Assembly: GCA_000711775.1 (NCBI GenBank)
Contig: ARYC01001310.1
Coordinates: 1 to 64,000 of the forward strand
Reading direction: 5' to 3'
Source of the DNA: Oxytricha trifallax
Lineage: Eukaryota; Ciliophora; Spirotrichea; Sporadotrichida; Oxytrichidae
DNA: 64,000 nucleotides
Part shown: in pieces, positions 34,843-45,800 of the stretch
How the letters are laid out: each line of letters begins with the position of its first letter
Position numbering within the stretch: position 1 is the stretch's first letter
Made by a program: the position numbers and the translations under genes
Notes under the pieces: model-generated
Database searches by the model: none
Told to the model about the DNA's origin: nothing
Seen by the model: only the letters and a program-made list of their open reading frames with translations

Positions 34843-35305
34843 AATAAATATATTATTAATAATTAAATTGAACTATTACATTATTATTTTTAATTTATGG
34901 GTGGTCATTTTGCGATTCTTTTTAACTGTGATTTTATTGTTTTTGGTCTAATTTTCATATTTATTCTTAATTAATACAAAACTTAAATTTGATGCTCTAG
35001 AAATTATTTTTGTATATAGATAACATGTCATAATATGAAGGGGGAATGTTTTAATAATTGCTTTATTAAATTAATATAAATGAATATTTAAATTAAGTTT
35101 AACTATAAAAGTTTTTTTAATTTCTAAAATGAAAAATTTAAAAGAGGGGAAATATAAATTTAAATTATTTAGGAAATGAAAGAATAAAAATAGGATACTT
35201 TTAATCGCGATTGTTAATTTGGTAGAAAAACTTAAAAATGACTGTCAATCTATATAAGAGACATTATTTATTCTTTTTTAAATATAAATTAGTGGTATTT
35301 TATTA
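34843..35305. other. AT-rich spacer between copies A and B
   Basis: No coding block or repeat recognised. Confidence 0.5.
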
Positions 35306-35308
35306 TGA

Positions 35309-37340
35309 ATAGGTTACAAAAATCAGAAAAATCAGCAACATACTATTAAATATATTACAGATAATCATGAAATTAGCAATTTATCATAAACTCAGAGCAA
35401 CTCGGGTATAATTTAGATATTAATTATATCAGAGAGAATTCCTAAAATTATAAAATAATATTCTGATAGAGTATAAAGTTAAATTATAGAAGTATTGCAT
35501 TTTCTCAAAATTCTAAATAAATACTCATTTGGAAAAGAAAGATCTCAAGTAAACATAGAATTTAATTAATGCAAAAATACTCATAACTTGAATATTAATT
35601 AAGAACTTTCATATACTGAAATAAAGTTCAATATATTATCAGTAATCAATTCAGAATTTACTTTTTCACTTTCAAGATTACAGCCCCTTTTAAACCTTTT
35701 TCCAAATGTATATTTAAAAGACTCTTACATTGGTTATCAATTTAAAGATATGTTATTAGTTAGAAAGCATCTTTAATTATTTTTAATATATCACTGTACA
35801 AATAATTTAGTTTATATATGTATATTTCAGAATGAGTTGGCTAGTCAATTCATGAAATAGCAGTTAGAAGACAATAAAACTCCGAAAAGTATTTCATATT
35901 CCAGTTTATCTTTTTACCAGAATATGTATGAGTTACATGGATAACTTGGTCGCATAGTTAGTTATATTCAACATAAAAAGTAAGTAATGAAAACTGCTAC
36001 AGTCCTACTGCTCTTTACTCCTCTCTTTTTATATAGTAGCGACAGCATTTTAACCCCATTTTATGAATAATATCAAATCCTTGCATTTAATTGACTCTTT
36101 TCTTCACATTATTAAAGCTCAGCACCACTCTCATTTATTTACTTTTATTTAAGAATGCAAACCAACTCCAGATAGTTATCAATACGATTAAAAAAAATAT
36201 TATGAACAATAAATCTAAATGGTACCGATTAACCACTATTGTGGCTTTCTAGACTACTCTTTCCTATATTTAGGAAGTTTAGAGAAGTGTAAATTTCTAA
36301 AGAAAATTATTCCCTTTTTAATTTAATAATTTATAAATATGTTAAAACATTAATAAATTTACTTTTTTAAAGATCATCTTTACAATCCAATTTAAGGTTT
36401 ATATAGTAAAATTAAAGAATTAAAAATAGATAATTACGTTTTTATTGATTCCAATATGCTATTGAAATTAAAAACTCTTGAGATATTTGAAATTAAAAAT
36501 AGTACATTAAGCTAACCATGCTTACTAATCTTAAGCCAATAGTAATTCCAAAATTATTTCAAGCAAATTAAATATATAAACAACAAAGGTATGCTAGGCA
36601 ATTAAGAAGAGTTCATTTCAGATCAATAATTCGAATGCTCATTTTCCTTTGATTTTTCAAATAAAAGCTTGAAATATTTGAAGAAGATTAAATATAACAT
36701 TTGCAATAAAACTCTTCTCTAAATATTGATAGATGTCAAAAATTCTAAATATATCGATTCAGAGATTGTCCTTAGAATTGATGACCAATTAGATCTCTCA
36801 GGAGTTATGAACAAACTTTTCTTATTTAATTGCTTGTCTTTGACTTTATTAGCATCAAATGTTATTTATTTTGAAGAAGAATACTACAATTTAATATAAG
36901 AAAATGAAAAGTCTACGGCTATGAGTTTGGCTGAATTATTAAACAATTGGGAAATGGAATTTGCCAGGCTTGTATTGAATTTAATGAAAAAAAATTAGAG
37001 AGCGTTTCCTGGCCTATAAATATTTATTTTCTTTTTAAATGAAGATTCTTAGCAACTTGAACCACTTCAAATATTTAAAAATTCAAAAGTTCCCAACTAC
37101 TTTTGCCTATCTTCTCATATAACAGTAGACATTAATGCATTAACCAATATATTTTTCTCATCATAAAGTCCAATTATTATTTAAATTATTTAAATTTATC
37201 TTAATCTATACATACTTATATAATTTTAGATTTGTAAAACAATTTTATTTGTGAAGAAATTCGTTTAATTTATCCTTATCAATTAATGGGAAATAGAAAT
37301 ATTAGAGTTACAATTTTAGAAATATATAATAAAAAATTAT
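35309..37340 (+). CDS. Germline repeat gene family, copy B
   Basis: Part 1 (35309-35790) has KIIKQYSDRVQSQIIEVLHF, NSEFTFSLSRLQPLLNLFP and NVYLKDSYIGYQFKDML. Part 2 (about 36150-37340) is one uninterrupted frame of nearly 400 codons: KIKELKIDNYVFIDSNML, ECSFSFDFSNKSLKYLKKIK, YIDSEIVLRIDDQLDLSGVM, SLTLLASNVIYFEEEYY, MSLAELLNNWEMEFARLVL. It stays open until the small MITE at 37341. About 570 bp between the parts is not shared with copy A and contains a block that looks like part of a different gene (next entry). Preservation of such a long frame argues for selection on the protein. Function unknown. Confidence 0.6.
35831..36290 (+). other. Foreign-looking coding block inside copy B
   Basis: After a TATATTTCAG acceptor-like site, an open block reads NELASQFMKQQLEDNKTPKS...ELHGQLGRIVSYIQHKK and ends at AAAAAG-TAAGTA, a donor-like site. 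A second piece near 36155 reads ECKPTPDSYQYDQKKYYE and NHYCGFLDYSFLYLGSL. Neither part has a counterpart in copy A. It may be an insertion of MDSs of another gene, or copy-specific sequence with an intron. Confidence 0.35.
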
Positions 37341-37606
37341 ATAAAACCCCATAGATCAATTAAGAATCGAGAATTAAGGTTAAGAACAATTAATTATTAA
37401 TTAATAATTATTGGATGAAATTAAATATAATTAGGCTGAAATCAAATTCGCTCACTCGGATTGGATTATTATATAAGGAGATTTATTCAAACCAATAGTT
37501 TTAATAATTAGCTCATTTATAATAATTTTACCCCATTAGTTATTAATTTGAATTTAATTGTTCTTAACTGCTATCCTCATAACTTAATTGATCTATGGGG
37601 TTTTAT
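37341..37606. repeat. Small MITE with telomere-like ends, copy 2
   Basis: Terminal inverted repeat ATAAAACCCCATAGATCAAT ... TTAAGAACAATTAA at 37341-37395, inverted at 37550-37606. Flanked by TTAT/ATAA, a possible short target duplication. Same family as 8952-9204 and better preserved. Confidence 0.75.
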
Positions 37607-38783
37607 ATAAAAAAAGACCAGTAAATTCGACACCAACCATTATTATAAGGACTAAAATTTTTCAGTTTAAACTTTAGAAAGTAAAAATCAAAAGAATGAC
37701 AAAGTTCAATTATTATTTACAAAATAGGAAGAAAGATCTGTAAAAAGATTTACACTCTAAGTAAAAATTATTAATTAAAATAGTTTATGTCTATGAATTA
37801 AAGATTAAGTAAAGTATTTATGAGTTAAATTATTTAATATATTTTAAATAAATCAATAATATAATATTTTAAATGCTTTTTAAATAGTCGTTAACTTGAT
37901 CTGAATTGATCTGAATTAATATAAACAAATATTTTTCCCTAATGATATATATGAGTATTTTTCGCTTTTGGAACATTTTGGCATAAAGCTAATCCTCTAA
38001 TGAAATAGATTTCTGAATTTAAAGCATTTCACAATTGTTAAAAAAAAATTTATACTCTTTAAATTCCTTTAATTATTATTAAATATGTAGTAAATCATTA
38101 TTGATTTTTTATTATTCAAGCAAATTCCACTAATCATCTCTAAAGTAATTTTAAGTTATCATAAAAAAATATTCAAAAAGAGTGTAGCACTAAATCTTGA
38201 AAATGCAAAATTTGCAATTGAATTTTAGCTTTTATTTAATAATTAATATATTTAAAGATTTTAAGTAAATAAAGTTAAATTAAGATGGATGCATTGAGGA
38301 TTATTCAGCAATTTTAATTTACATAATGTCAATACTCTTAACAAGAAAATGAATTTACCTGTTAAAGATCAGAGCACTCACCAAATTCCTAGTTTTCTGC
38401 AATTAATAAAGACTATCTGGTCACAAATAATATAATCTTGATTGAAATTTTAATCTATACGTTTACCCTCAATAAAGGGAAATATTATAACTTTTGGAGT
38501 TAAAAATTGGCTTATTATTTTCAAAAATAAAATAGGCTCCAAATAATTTAATATACTACTATTAAATTATTTAATAAAAACAATTCTTAAATTAAAAAAT
38601 TATTTCTCATTAATTGCTTCATATCTTAAAGTAAGAGATATAAAAAGATACATTAATTTTTTTATGTTGTAATCTAATTTAAAAACCTTCTATTTTAAAT
38701 TTCAATCTTTTGTGTATATAAATATAAAATGATATATACAAAGGATTTTACTCAACCATATTTAATTTATAATTAAAAGTGAT
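37607..38783. other. AT-rich region without recognised gene
   Basis: About 1.2 kb with no conserved block, clear repeat or RNA gene visible on either strand. Confidence 0.45.
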
Positions 38784-39199
38784 ATTGTGGGAATACAATC
38801 GATTGGGAAAATTGATTTAAATTAAATTAATTAAATATTAAAATCTTGGCAGTTATCAAATCCAAAGTCACTCAAAATTCAAATATAATTAGATTCTACG
38901 GTAGATCCCGCAATTTTAGCTGGACTTTGCTATTGCCAATGTTCCTGAATCGTCCCAGGAAGCGAAATATTTTGATTTTGAACTAACTCCCAAAAACAGT
39001 AAAAGGGGTTTTTCTCGCTTGGGCGATGAGATAAAATCATTCTAGCAATTGCAACCACCGTCTCATTTTTAATGCGCTATCCAATGACCATATTGTAGCC
39101 AGGGTTTGGAGACATTTTCAAAATCATAAATGAATAAAATTAATAATTAATTAATTTTAATTTTAATTAATTTCTCTAAATCGAATTTATTCCTACAAT
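38784..39199. repeat. Palindromic MITE, copy 4 (divergent sub-family)
   Basis: Ends ATTGTGGGAATACAATCGAT / ATCGAATTTATTCCTACAAT. Internal sequence (GGCAGTTATCAAATCC, CGGTAGATCCCGCAAT, CGTCCCAGGAAGCGA, CAATTGCAACCACCGTCTC) is shared with copy 7 rather than the others; palindromy is weaker. Confidence 0.75.
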
Positions 39200-39540
39200 A
39201 TCAATATGTATTTAATTAATGCATCTCTATAAGTGAGATTTAGATAGTTAAATTATTCATAAATTAAATAGTATCTATATATTTTAATTAATTATTAAAA
39301 TTATAAAATTAAACCAAATTAAAACAAATGAGATTATTTTTATTCTTTTTTTATTTCAATAATTAATATTACAAAAACATAAAATTAATTTAAAAAAATT
39401 AATATTAAAAAAATAAATGATTGAATGTGTTGATATAATTTGATTGAATATTTAAATTGAAGGAAGGATTGCAAGTATATATAACAAATATTTTAATTGA
39501 CACAATATAATAGTTTAGATGTTTATAGTTATAACTGAAT

Positions 39541-39613
39541 CAAAACCCCAAAACCCCTTAGTGAGGTTTATAAGTGCTTTGATTTGTAGGGAATTTGTTA
39601 GGGGTTGGGGTTA
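39541..39613 (+). repeat. TBE left inverted terminal repeat
   Basis: Starts CAAAACCCCAAAACCCC, then TTAGTGAGGTTTATAAGTGC, ending near AGGGGTTGGGG. Inverted partner at 44918-44990 with a few mismatches. Confidence 0.93.
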
Positions 39614-39743
39614 TTAATTAAATGCGAGACAAAAATCACAAGCTTTTGGGGTCATTTTATGATGAAGAGTATATAGATTTAGTGTTTAAACTGCGCTATG
39701 CATGTGCTATATACAATGAATAAATCAAACCTAGGGTATTGAC

Positions 39744-39896
39744 GTTAGGAGGTCACAGATGACGTCCGGAGGTCACAGGTGACGTCAGGAGGTCACACTG
39801 ACGTCCAGAGTTTACAGGTGACGTAAGGAGGTCACACTGACGTCTGGAGGTCACAGTTGACGTCAGGAGGTCACAGTTGACGTCAGGAGGTCACAT
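39744..39896. repeat. TBE tandem array 1, GACGTCAGGAGGTCACA units
   Basis: About eight imperfect 17-20 bp units, each GACGTC-like half followed by GGAGGTCACA. The units contain the palindrome GACGTC. Array 2 (40919-41096) has the same unit in inverse orientation. Confidence 0.85.
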
Positions 39897-40353
39897 TATA
39901 ATAAATATGAAATTTTTTGTTATAACTGTGTGAATCACTATAGAAAAATTATTCTAGTCTCTTTTCTAGGAAATCACTAGGAGTTCAACCCCTAGTTAAC
40001 TAGGTCATAAAGGGTAGAACCTCTTGTTCAGAACCAATGCGAAATAAATAATAGAAGGGGTTAAGGGGGTGCCAGCCCCCTGTAGAGGTTCGGTGGCAAA
40101 GTCCATTAAGAAATTTATAAAATTGTATTTTAAATAAAAGGTAATCGTTTATATTTGATCGTAAATAAATAAATATTAGTAATTATTATTTCGCAAATAT
40201 GAATATAGATTGGATATGTACTCATAAACTTGAATGTTTTTTTACATTTTTGAGATTTCTTCGCTACAATGCTTTGTATTAAAATTCTTTTATTATGCCT
40301 GGTATGCCGGTCATCATGTCCTTTACATGAGTGACTCAAAAATTAAGTACTGC

Positions 40354-40605
40354 TCAAACTCCTTCAATTATAATTGAGTGTATCATATCTCGTACAATGT
40401 TTCCATTAAAGTTGTGAACATGTCTTTCTTTATTCATGTCTAATTCTTCCCAATTTATCCCAACATACGATAGCAAATCGTTAGTATCCTTTCCTGTTTT
40501 ATGCTATATCTTAAATATCTAGTTTTTCTAGAGTTATCTTGTTCTGATTTCTACTGTAAAACCTTCCATCTTTATGTCAATTATTATATTAACCTTACCA
40601 CCCAT
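40354..40605 (-). CDS. TBE accessory ORF, unknown function
   Basis: 83 codons plus TGA. Starts MGGKVNIIIDIKMEGFTVEI (ATG at 40603-40605), then KTGKDTNDLLSYVGINWEEL and NGNIVRDMIHSIIIEG. Ten residues later a second TGA follows in the same frame, and codingesque sequence continues (VKDMMTGIPGIIKEF), so the protein may once have been longer. Lies between the two inverted tandem arrays. No family recognised. Confidence 0.5.
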
Positions 40606-40918
40606 AATTATCTATCAAACTTTTTTCAGGATGGGTAAGAAAAATTCGAAGAAGAGTGGGTCCACTAGGTTTCATCAATCAAATAAAAAAAATTAATTAT
40701 CATAAATCTTTTTTAGAAACATTGCCTCCGAATCTCTAGAGGTGCTACTGATCCCTATTTTTATTTTTTGTTTATTTTTTGCGAATAAGGGGTTTTACTC
40801 CTTGTGACCCCGGATAATCAGGAGTGGACCCCTAGGACCCTAATGGAAAAGTACCAACGGAATCTTTTATAGTGCTTTGCACATCTATTACATATAAATT
40901 TCCATATTTATCATAATG

Positions 40919-41096
40919 TGACCTCCTGACGTCATCTGTGAACTCCTGACGACACCTGTGACTGGAGGACGTCACCTGTGACTTCCTGACGACACCTGTG
41001 ACTGGAGGACGTCACCCTGTGACCTCTGGACGTCATCTGTGACTTCCTGACGTCACGTGTGACCTTTGGACGTCATCTGTGACCTCCTGACGTCAA
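40919..41096. repeat. TBE tandem array 2, inverse orientation
   Basis: About nine units of TGTGACCTCCTGACGTC type, inverse of array 1, ending just before the transposase frame opens. With array 1 it brackets about 1 kb containing the accessory ORF. Confidence 0.85.
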
Positions 41097-42062
41097 TACC
41101 CCAAACCTTTACTGAACTATAAATCTATTGCAATTCTCTTAAAGCGTAGTCCATCAACTGTTCGCTCTCACTGCTTGAAAGCTGTGTAATTAAAGCAATA
41201 ATAGCTGAATTCTTAGCCTAAGAGGAAGTCAAAGTTTCTATAGAAGCATATTGACTATCTTATTAATGAAAAAACTTTGAAGTATTGGGCTCACTTCTCT
41301 CTCGACTAACGAGCTATTATGTTTCACCGCCAGTTCCCTGAGTTGAAGATCTCTGCATAATCTGTTGCAAACATTTATAAACGAAACGGTATCTCTTACA
41401 AAGGTGTAAATCGTATCAAGAGAGTAATAGATTTCACTCTGCCATTTTACAACAACAACTTAAATTATATTTATAATTAAATGCAGAGAGCCTAATAGAA
41501 TAATATTAAGTTTATTCATGCTGACGAGGCTGTGTTTACCTTCAACACTTTCATCTAGAAGTCTTGGTATAAGAGGCATAGTAATATAGAAGTATATGAC
41601 TAGAAAGTCAAGGTATAAACAATGGCAATTCTTGGAGGTATTAGCGAGGATGCTGGTTTAGAAACTTATGTTATACATCCTCGCTCTATTAAGACAGAGC
41701 AATATATTAAGTTCTTAGAGCAGCTGAGAGAGAAGTACCCTGAATAAGAGATTATACTATTCGTTGATAATCTTTCTGTACACAAGACAAAAGAGACTAA
41801 GAAAAGTTATGAAGGACTTCGAATAACACCATTGTTCAACGTACCTTACAGTCCGCAGTTTAATGGAATTGAATTCTACTAGGGTATATTAAAAGATCAT
41901 TACAAGAAACTCCTGTTATACCACTTGATGCATGACCTACCAATTGATACAGTCGACTTCATTAAAAGTTCAGCGAAGAGAGTAGACAATTAGTTGGCTT
42001 AAAAGTGTGCTAAAGAAGGGAGAGTGAATGTATATAAATAAGTTTTGTAGTTAAGTTAATGA
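41091..42062 (+). CDS. TBE 42-kDa DDE transposase
   Basis: Intact frame to TGA 42060-42062 with many internal TAA/TAG glutamines. N-terminal helix-turn-helix region (LLKRSPSTVRSHCLKAVQ), then YWAHFSLDQRAIMFHRQFP. Catalytic triad: first Asp in FIHADEAVFTF, second in ILFVDNLSVH, Glu in PYSPQFNGIEFYQG. These define the IS630/Tc1/mariner superfamily. In Oxytricha, TBE transposases are expressed in development and are needed for normal DNA elimination (established for the genus, not shown here). The frame opens inside the end of tandem array 2, so the true start codon is uncertain. Confidence 0.9.
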
Positions 42063-42071
42063 ATATATAAG

Positions 42072-42858
42072 TCACATTTAAAATTCTTTAGTTGGAGCTG
42101 GCTTCTCTTTCTTTTCTTCCTCTTGTTGCTTGCCTCCTCCTAAGTTTCTTCTCTTGCTGCCAGCTCCAGCATCTATGTTAATTTTAGTCTGGCAACTGAA
42201 TATTTGAAGAAAGTCTCTTGCTGACTTCATACTTTGTCTGCGACTTTCGCTCTGTGAAGCTTGCTTTATTCTTTCATCAAGAATATACCAGTTCCAGATT
42301 TTTCTAAAGAGTTAAGCTTCAAATCTTACTTGATATATAAGGATGCTTCTGTAGCTCTGACAACCAGCTTTCACTTATCTTGATGCCTTGCTTGTTCTTT
42401 TCTTCAGATGAGATGCTGTACCTCTTTTTATGAGATTCTTGAATTATCTCTTTCAAGTATTCTCCTTTTATAGATTCAAGAATGCCAAAGAAATAGTTTC
42501 TTTCAGGTAGTTTGTTTGACAACTGTTTTTTAGTTGGTAGGTACTGCGAAACCTCTGGGTCATTCATAACATCATTATATAAGTTAGTCACTGAAATTTC
42601 TGGATAGTTTGGAATCTCTGCAAGCTTTACTTCTTAAGTTTTCAATGCTTTCTTTTCTTCACAGAGAATAGCACTTAGAAATGAAATTTTAGTGCCTTCC
42701 ATCGTTGGTAGGAACAAGCCAACTACATAATCAAGATTAGTTACTATAATTTCCTTACCTTGCTGCACAAGGTAGCGGTGCAAATCCTCCTTGCTTCTAA
42801 ATCTTTGAATCAATTCTTGTGCTTGCACTCTTTTCATTGCATCATTCATTGACTCCAT
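42072..42858 (-). CDS. TBE 22-kDa-type ORF
   Basis: ATG at 42856-42858 (MESMNDAMKRVQAQELIQRF), continuing QQGKEIIVTNLDYVVGLFLP and QYLPTKKQLSNKLPERNYF. The first frame meets TGA at 42319, but shifting one base near 42340 continues VRFEAQLFRKIWNWYILDER, then a basic Gly-rich tail (AGSKRRNLGGGKQQEEEKK) to TGA 42072-42074, about 260 residues in all. So this copy has one frameshift. Role unknown; conserved in TBEs opposite the transposase. Divergently transcribed from the zinc finger-kinase ORF. Confidence 0.75.
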
Positions 42859-43059
42859 CTTGTTTACAGATCTTAGAAATGATATTCAAATTTAAGTTTA
42901 TTGATTTCAATTATATACCTCTGTAAAACTTACTATTAAATATTGGCCTCCTTTAGGAGGTTAACCTCTAAGAAGGATATGGAGAAGGTTTAGAGAACCG
43001 GTTTCAAACTTGAGAGACTGATATCAATTTCTACTGTTATAGTTCCATATTTTTAAATT

Positions 43060-43250
43060 TAAATTGGTACGAACTTAATTAGGAGCAGCTCCTAAAATGC
43101 TAGTACTTAATTAGGAGCTTTAATTAAAGGTAGTACTTAATTAGGAACACCCAAATTTAATCACAAAATCACAAAATACCTCCTAAATCAGTACGTATTT
43201 AATTAGGTGCACCTCCTAATGCAGTACGTGCTATAATCTACATATTATTT
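43060..43250. repeat. TBE repeats between divergent ORFs
   Basis: Several copies of GTACTTAATTAGGAGC-type sequence, direct and inverted (43070-43150, 43190-43240), in the 560-bp gap between the starts of the 22-kDa and zinc finger-kinase ORFs. Their position suggests a bidirectional promoter; related but decayed sequence is kept in the deletion derivative at 54290-54440. Confidence 0.6.
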
Positions 43251-43422
43251 ATACTAAAAATGGTTACATGCTCATCTATATTTAGAGTTTGATCGTCTCT
43301 TAGCACCTATTTTTCTTGGCATTTACTCTAAAATTTTCCCTTGACTCTCTTCAGTCTACCAAGCTATCATATAAGCTAGGAGTTTTAGAGGCATTTTTAT
43401 AATTTTAAATTCAAATTTAAAT

Positions 43423-44871
43423 ATGAGCGCTAACATAATGAGAAAGACAACAGCACTTCCATCAAACTATATGAGACTTACCTTTGGCAGCAATAAAAAG
43501 TGTGATAGTTTTGAGTTGAACTCTCATAAAGAACTACCAGAGCTATCTCTTGAGGTCTCTATTTTTAATTTAGAAATTAAGAATATCAAGTATATGACCG
43601 ACAAGTGTGTTGGAGACAGAGAAGAGGAGAAAGTAGTAAATGAAATTTCCATTTAAGCTGAAGAAGTAGAAGTGCATTATTGTGAAAAGTGTGAGAGAGA
43701 TTTTGCTCATAAGTCTAGCTGGTACAGACATATAAAGGATCATAAAGAAGCCAAGCCAACTGTCTATTTCAAGCACTATAAAATTGATGGAAAGTACGAT
43801 TGCTCTGAGTGCCATAAACAATACACTCATACTAGAGATTTAAAGAAGCATCTTTTAAAAGCTCACAAGAAAGAAATAGAAGTTGAAGATTAAGAGAATG
43901 AAATGAAATTACTATCCAAAATTAAAAGAAGAGAATCACTTCGACCTGTGGTACTCGAACAGGCTAATGAAGCAGAATGCATTATAAAGGCACGCAACCT
44001 CTTAGCATCTGAACTTACAAAAATTATGATCAAAATTTAATACAAAAAAATTCCTGTACTCGCTTAAATTGATTTAGACACTTCCCTTTAGAGCAACCTA
44101 ATTCTAGAGGACTCCTTTGATAAGAAAGTTATAAATGATCATCGATATGCTTACAAGATTTATCCTTTCAAGTATCTCTTGAGTGACGAGAAATTCTAGA
44201 TGGAATTTACTAATGAGTATCAAGTACTCACTCAAGCAAAATTTAAAGAGTGTAGATATTTAATAGAGTTAGATGCTGTTCTCCTTGGCCAAGATCATGT
44301 TGCTTTCGGGCTTCCTCTCTTTGAAATGACACTCAGAGATTTTTACAGCTGATCAAAGGAATCATAAGTAGCTTGCATTAATAACAACGCAAACAATTCA
44401 GGGTGTGAAAGAGCTTCACAAATTAGGTTTTGTACACAGAGATTTGAAGCCTGAAAATATAATGATAAAATTTTCACCTGTAAGAGTGACAATAATTGAT
44501 TTCAACAGAGCTCTAAGAGTTGAGGTATCAAGGCTAGGCAGCGTTATGGGAACTCCTGGTTATTATCCAGAAAGAGAAGACTGGAGAGATGGAGATTTTC
44601 AATGGGACGTGTGGGCTCTCGCAGCAATAATAATAGAGTGCGATATGCCTCGTCATGATTACTACTTACAAGGTGTGAAAAAGATGCAAAGCAAAGAATC
44701 AAACAATTTATAGACAAGAAAAGAGTATTAAAATCAATGAAATAAATGGCAGAGCAGATAATAATCAAACTAAACACAAGATCAGAGAAAACTATTGAAT
44801 AGGTAGAGTAGTGGATGACCAAAATTAACTTCAGACCCCTATAACACGATCCAAAAGTGCATTTTGAGTGA
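43423..44871 (+). CDS. TBE 57-kDa zinc finger-kinase ORF
   Basis: ATG 43423 (MSANIMRKTTALPSNYMR). Two C2H2 fingers at 43675-43875: YCEKCERDFAHKSSWYRHI and YDCSECHKQYTHTRDLKKHL. A linker (KIKRRESLRPVVLEQ) leads to a kinase-like domain with VHRDLKPENIM (catalytic loop) and TIIDFNRAL, where the usual DFG reads DFN, then GTPGYYPERE and DVWALAAIIIE. Frameshifts near 44350 and 44675 break the domain; shifted frames continue RNHKQLALITTQTIQG and RIKQFIDKKRVLKSMK to TGA 44869-44871. DFN weakens but does not exclude metal binding. Role in TBE unknown. Confidence 0.8.
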
Positions 44872-44917
44872 TTAAATTAAATACATTTACTATATATTTC
44901 ACATTAAAAACTATTAA

Positions 44918-44990
44918 TATCCCCAACCCCTAAAAAATTCCCTACAAATCAAAGCACTTATAAACATCACTCAGGGGTTTTGGGGTTTTG
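44918..44990 (-). repeat. TBE right inverted terminal repeat
   Basis: Inverse of the left end; finishes GGGGTTTTGGGGTTTTG at 44990, immediately followed by ACT. Confidence 0.93.
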
Positions 44991-44993
44991 ACT

Positions 44994-45800
44994 CTAACCA
45001 CTATTAAACCTATTTCCCATAGTAAATTTGAAAAATTCTTATATGGACATAAATTTGAAAACATGGTAAGAAAAGTGTTAATCTCATGAAGAGTATCTCT
45101 TGAAACCAACATACCCTTTATACAGTACAATTAAAGAAATAAAAATAGATAATTGCTTATTTCTTGATTCTAAGATGCTTAATAGTATGGATAATCATTA
45201 AATTATTACAATTAAAGATACTCTATTAAGCCAGCCAAGTCAAATAATTTTGAGTTCTGATGAATTCTAAGAACATCTCAAGCAATTTTATTATCTCAAT
45301 AACAAAGGTTTGTCAAGTTAATAAGAGGAATTTATCATTGAATAAAATGAAGAATGTTCATTTCTCTTTGATTTTTCAAGAAAATGCTTGAGAAAGATAA
45401 AGAGAATCAAGCTTAACATTGACAATTATGAACTTCAGGAAATACTATCAGATGTAAATTTTAATTCTACGATATTGACATTATTTTAAGAGTTGATAAT
45501 GATTTAGATCTTTATGACATAATAACCAACCTTTTCTTAATTAATTGCAAATCCATTACTTTTCAGACATTAATAGTGAACTACTTCGATAAAGAATGCC
45601 AGAAATATTTATAGTAATATGGATAATTAATGTCAATTAATTTAATCGAATAGCTAAAAAGTTATTACAAAGAGGAAAATATTTCAGTAAAAATACTGAT
45701 GAATTAGACTTATAAGAATGATAGAGTTCATTTAGAATTTATAAAAGTAATGGGACCATTTATGAAAAAGATAAATATTTAGATTAAAAATCATGAATGA
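44994..45800 (+). pseudogene. Germline repeat gene family, copy C (truncated)
   Basis: Begins exactly at the TBE right end with LQPLLNLFPIVNLKNSYMD, matching the middle of copies A and B (LQPLLNLFPNVYLKDSY). Continues TIKEIKIDNCLFLDSKMLN, ECSFLFDFSRKCLRKIKRI, then after a frameshift near 45455 DIDIILRVDNDLDLYDIITN, MSINLIEQLKSYYKEENISV, and ends at TGA 45798-45800. The N-terminal third is missing, and I do not see it on the far side of the TBE, so the insertion is linked to a deletion or rearrangement. Confidence 0.7.

Larger units (their letters stand above)
39541..44990. mobile_element. Telomere-bearing element (TBE), 5.45 kb
   Basis: Tc1/mariner-related DNA transposon of spirotrich germlines. 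Both ends begin CAAAACCCCAAAACCCC, the C4A4 telomeric repeat, and the inverted repeat continues about 75 bp (TTTATAAGTGCTTTGATTTG, then AGGGGTTGGGG). It carries an accessory ORF (minus), a DDE transposase (plus), a 22-kDa-type ORF (minus) and a zinc finger-kinase ORF (plus), the order known for TBEs. Classical TBEs are about 4.1 kb; the extra length is mainly the block bounded by GACGTC repeat arrays at 39744-41096. Flanking triplets are AAT on the left and ACT on the right: both fit the ANT target consensus but do not match each other. Confidence 0.93.

Noticed and set aside
37540-37606. TBE terminus
   Set aside because: Has CCCC/GGGG in its end but only one block, and its partner and internal sequence match the small MITE at 8952 instead.
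39744-41096. Regular GACGTC/GGTCACA units resembling a CRISPR array
   Set aside because: Units are contiguous without unique spacers, imperfect, and lie inside a eukaryotic transposon.
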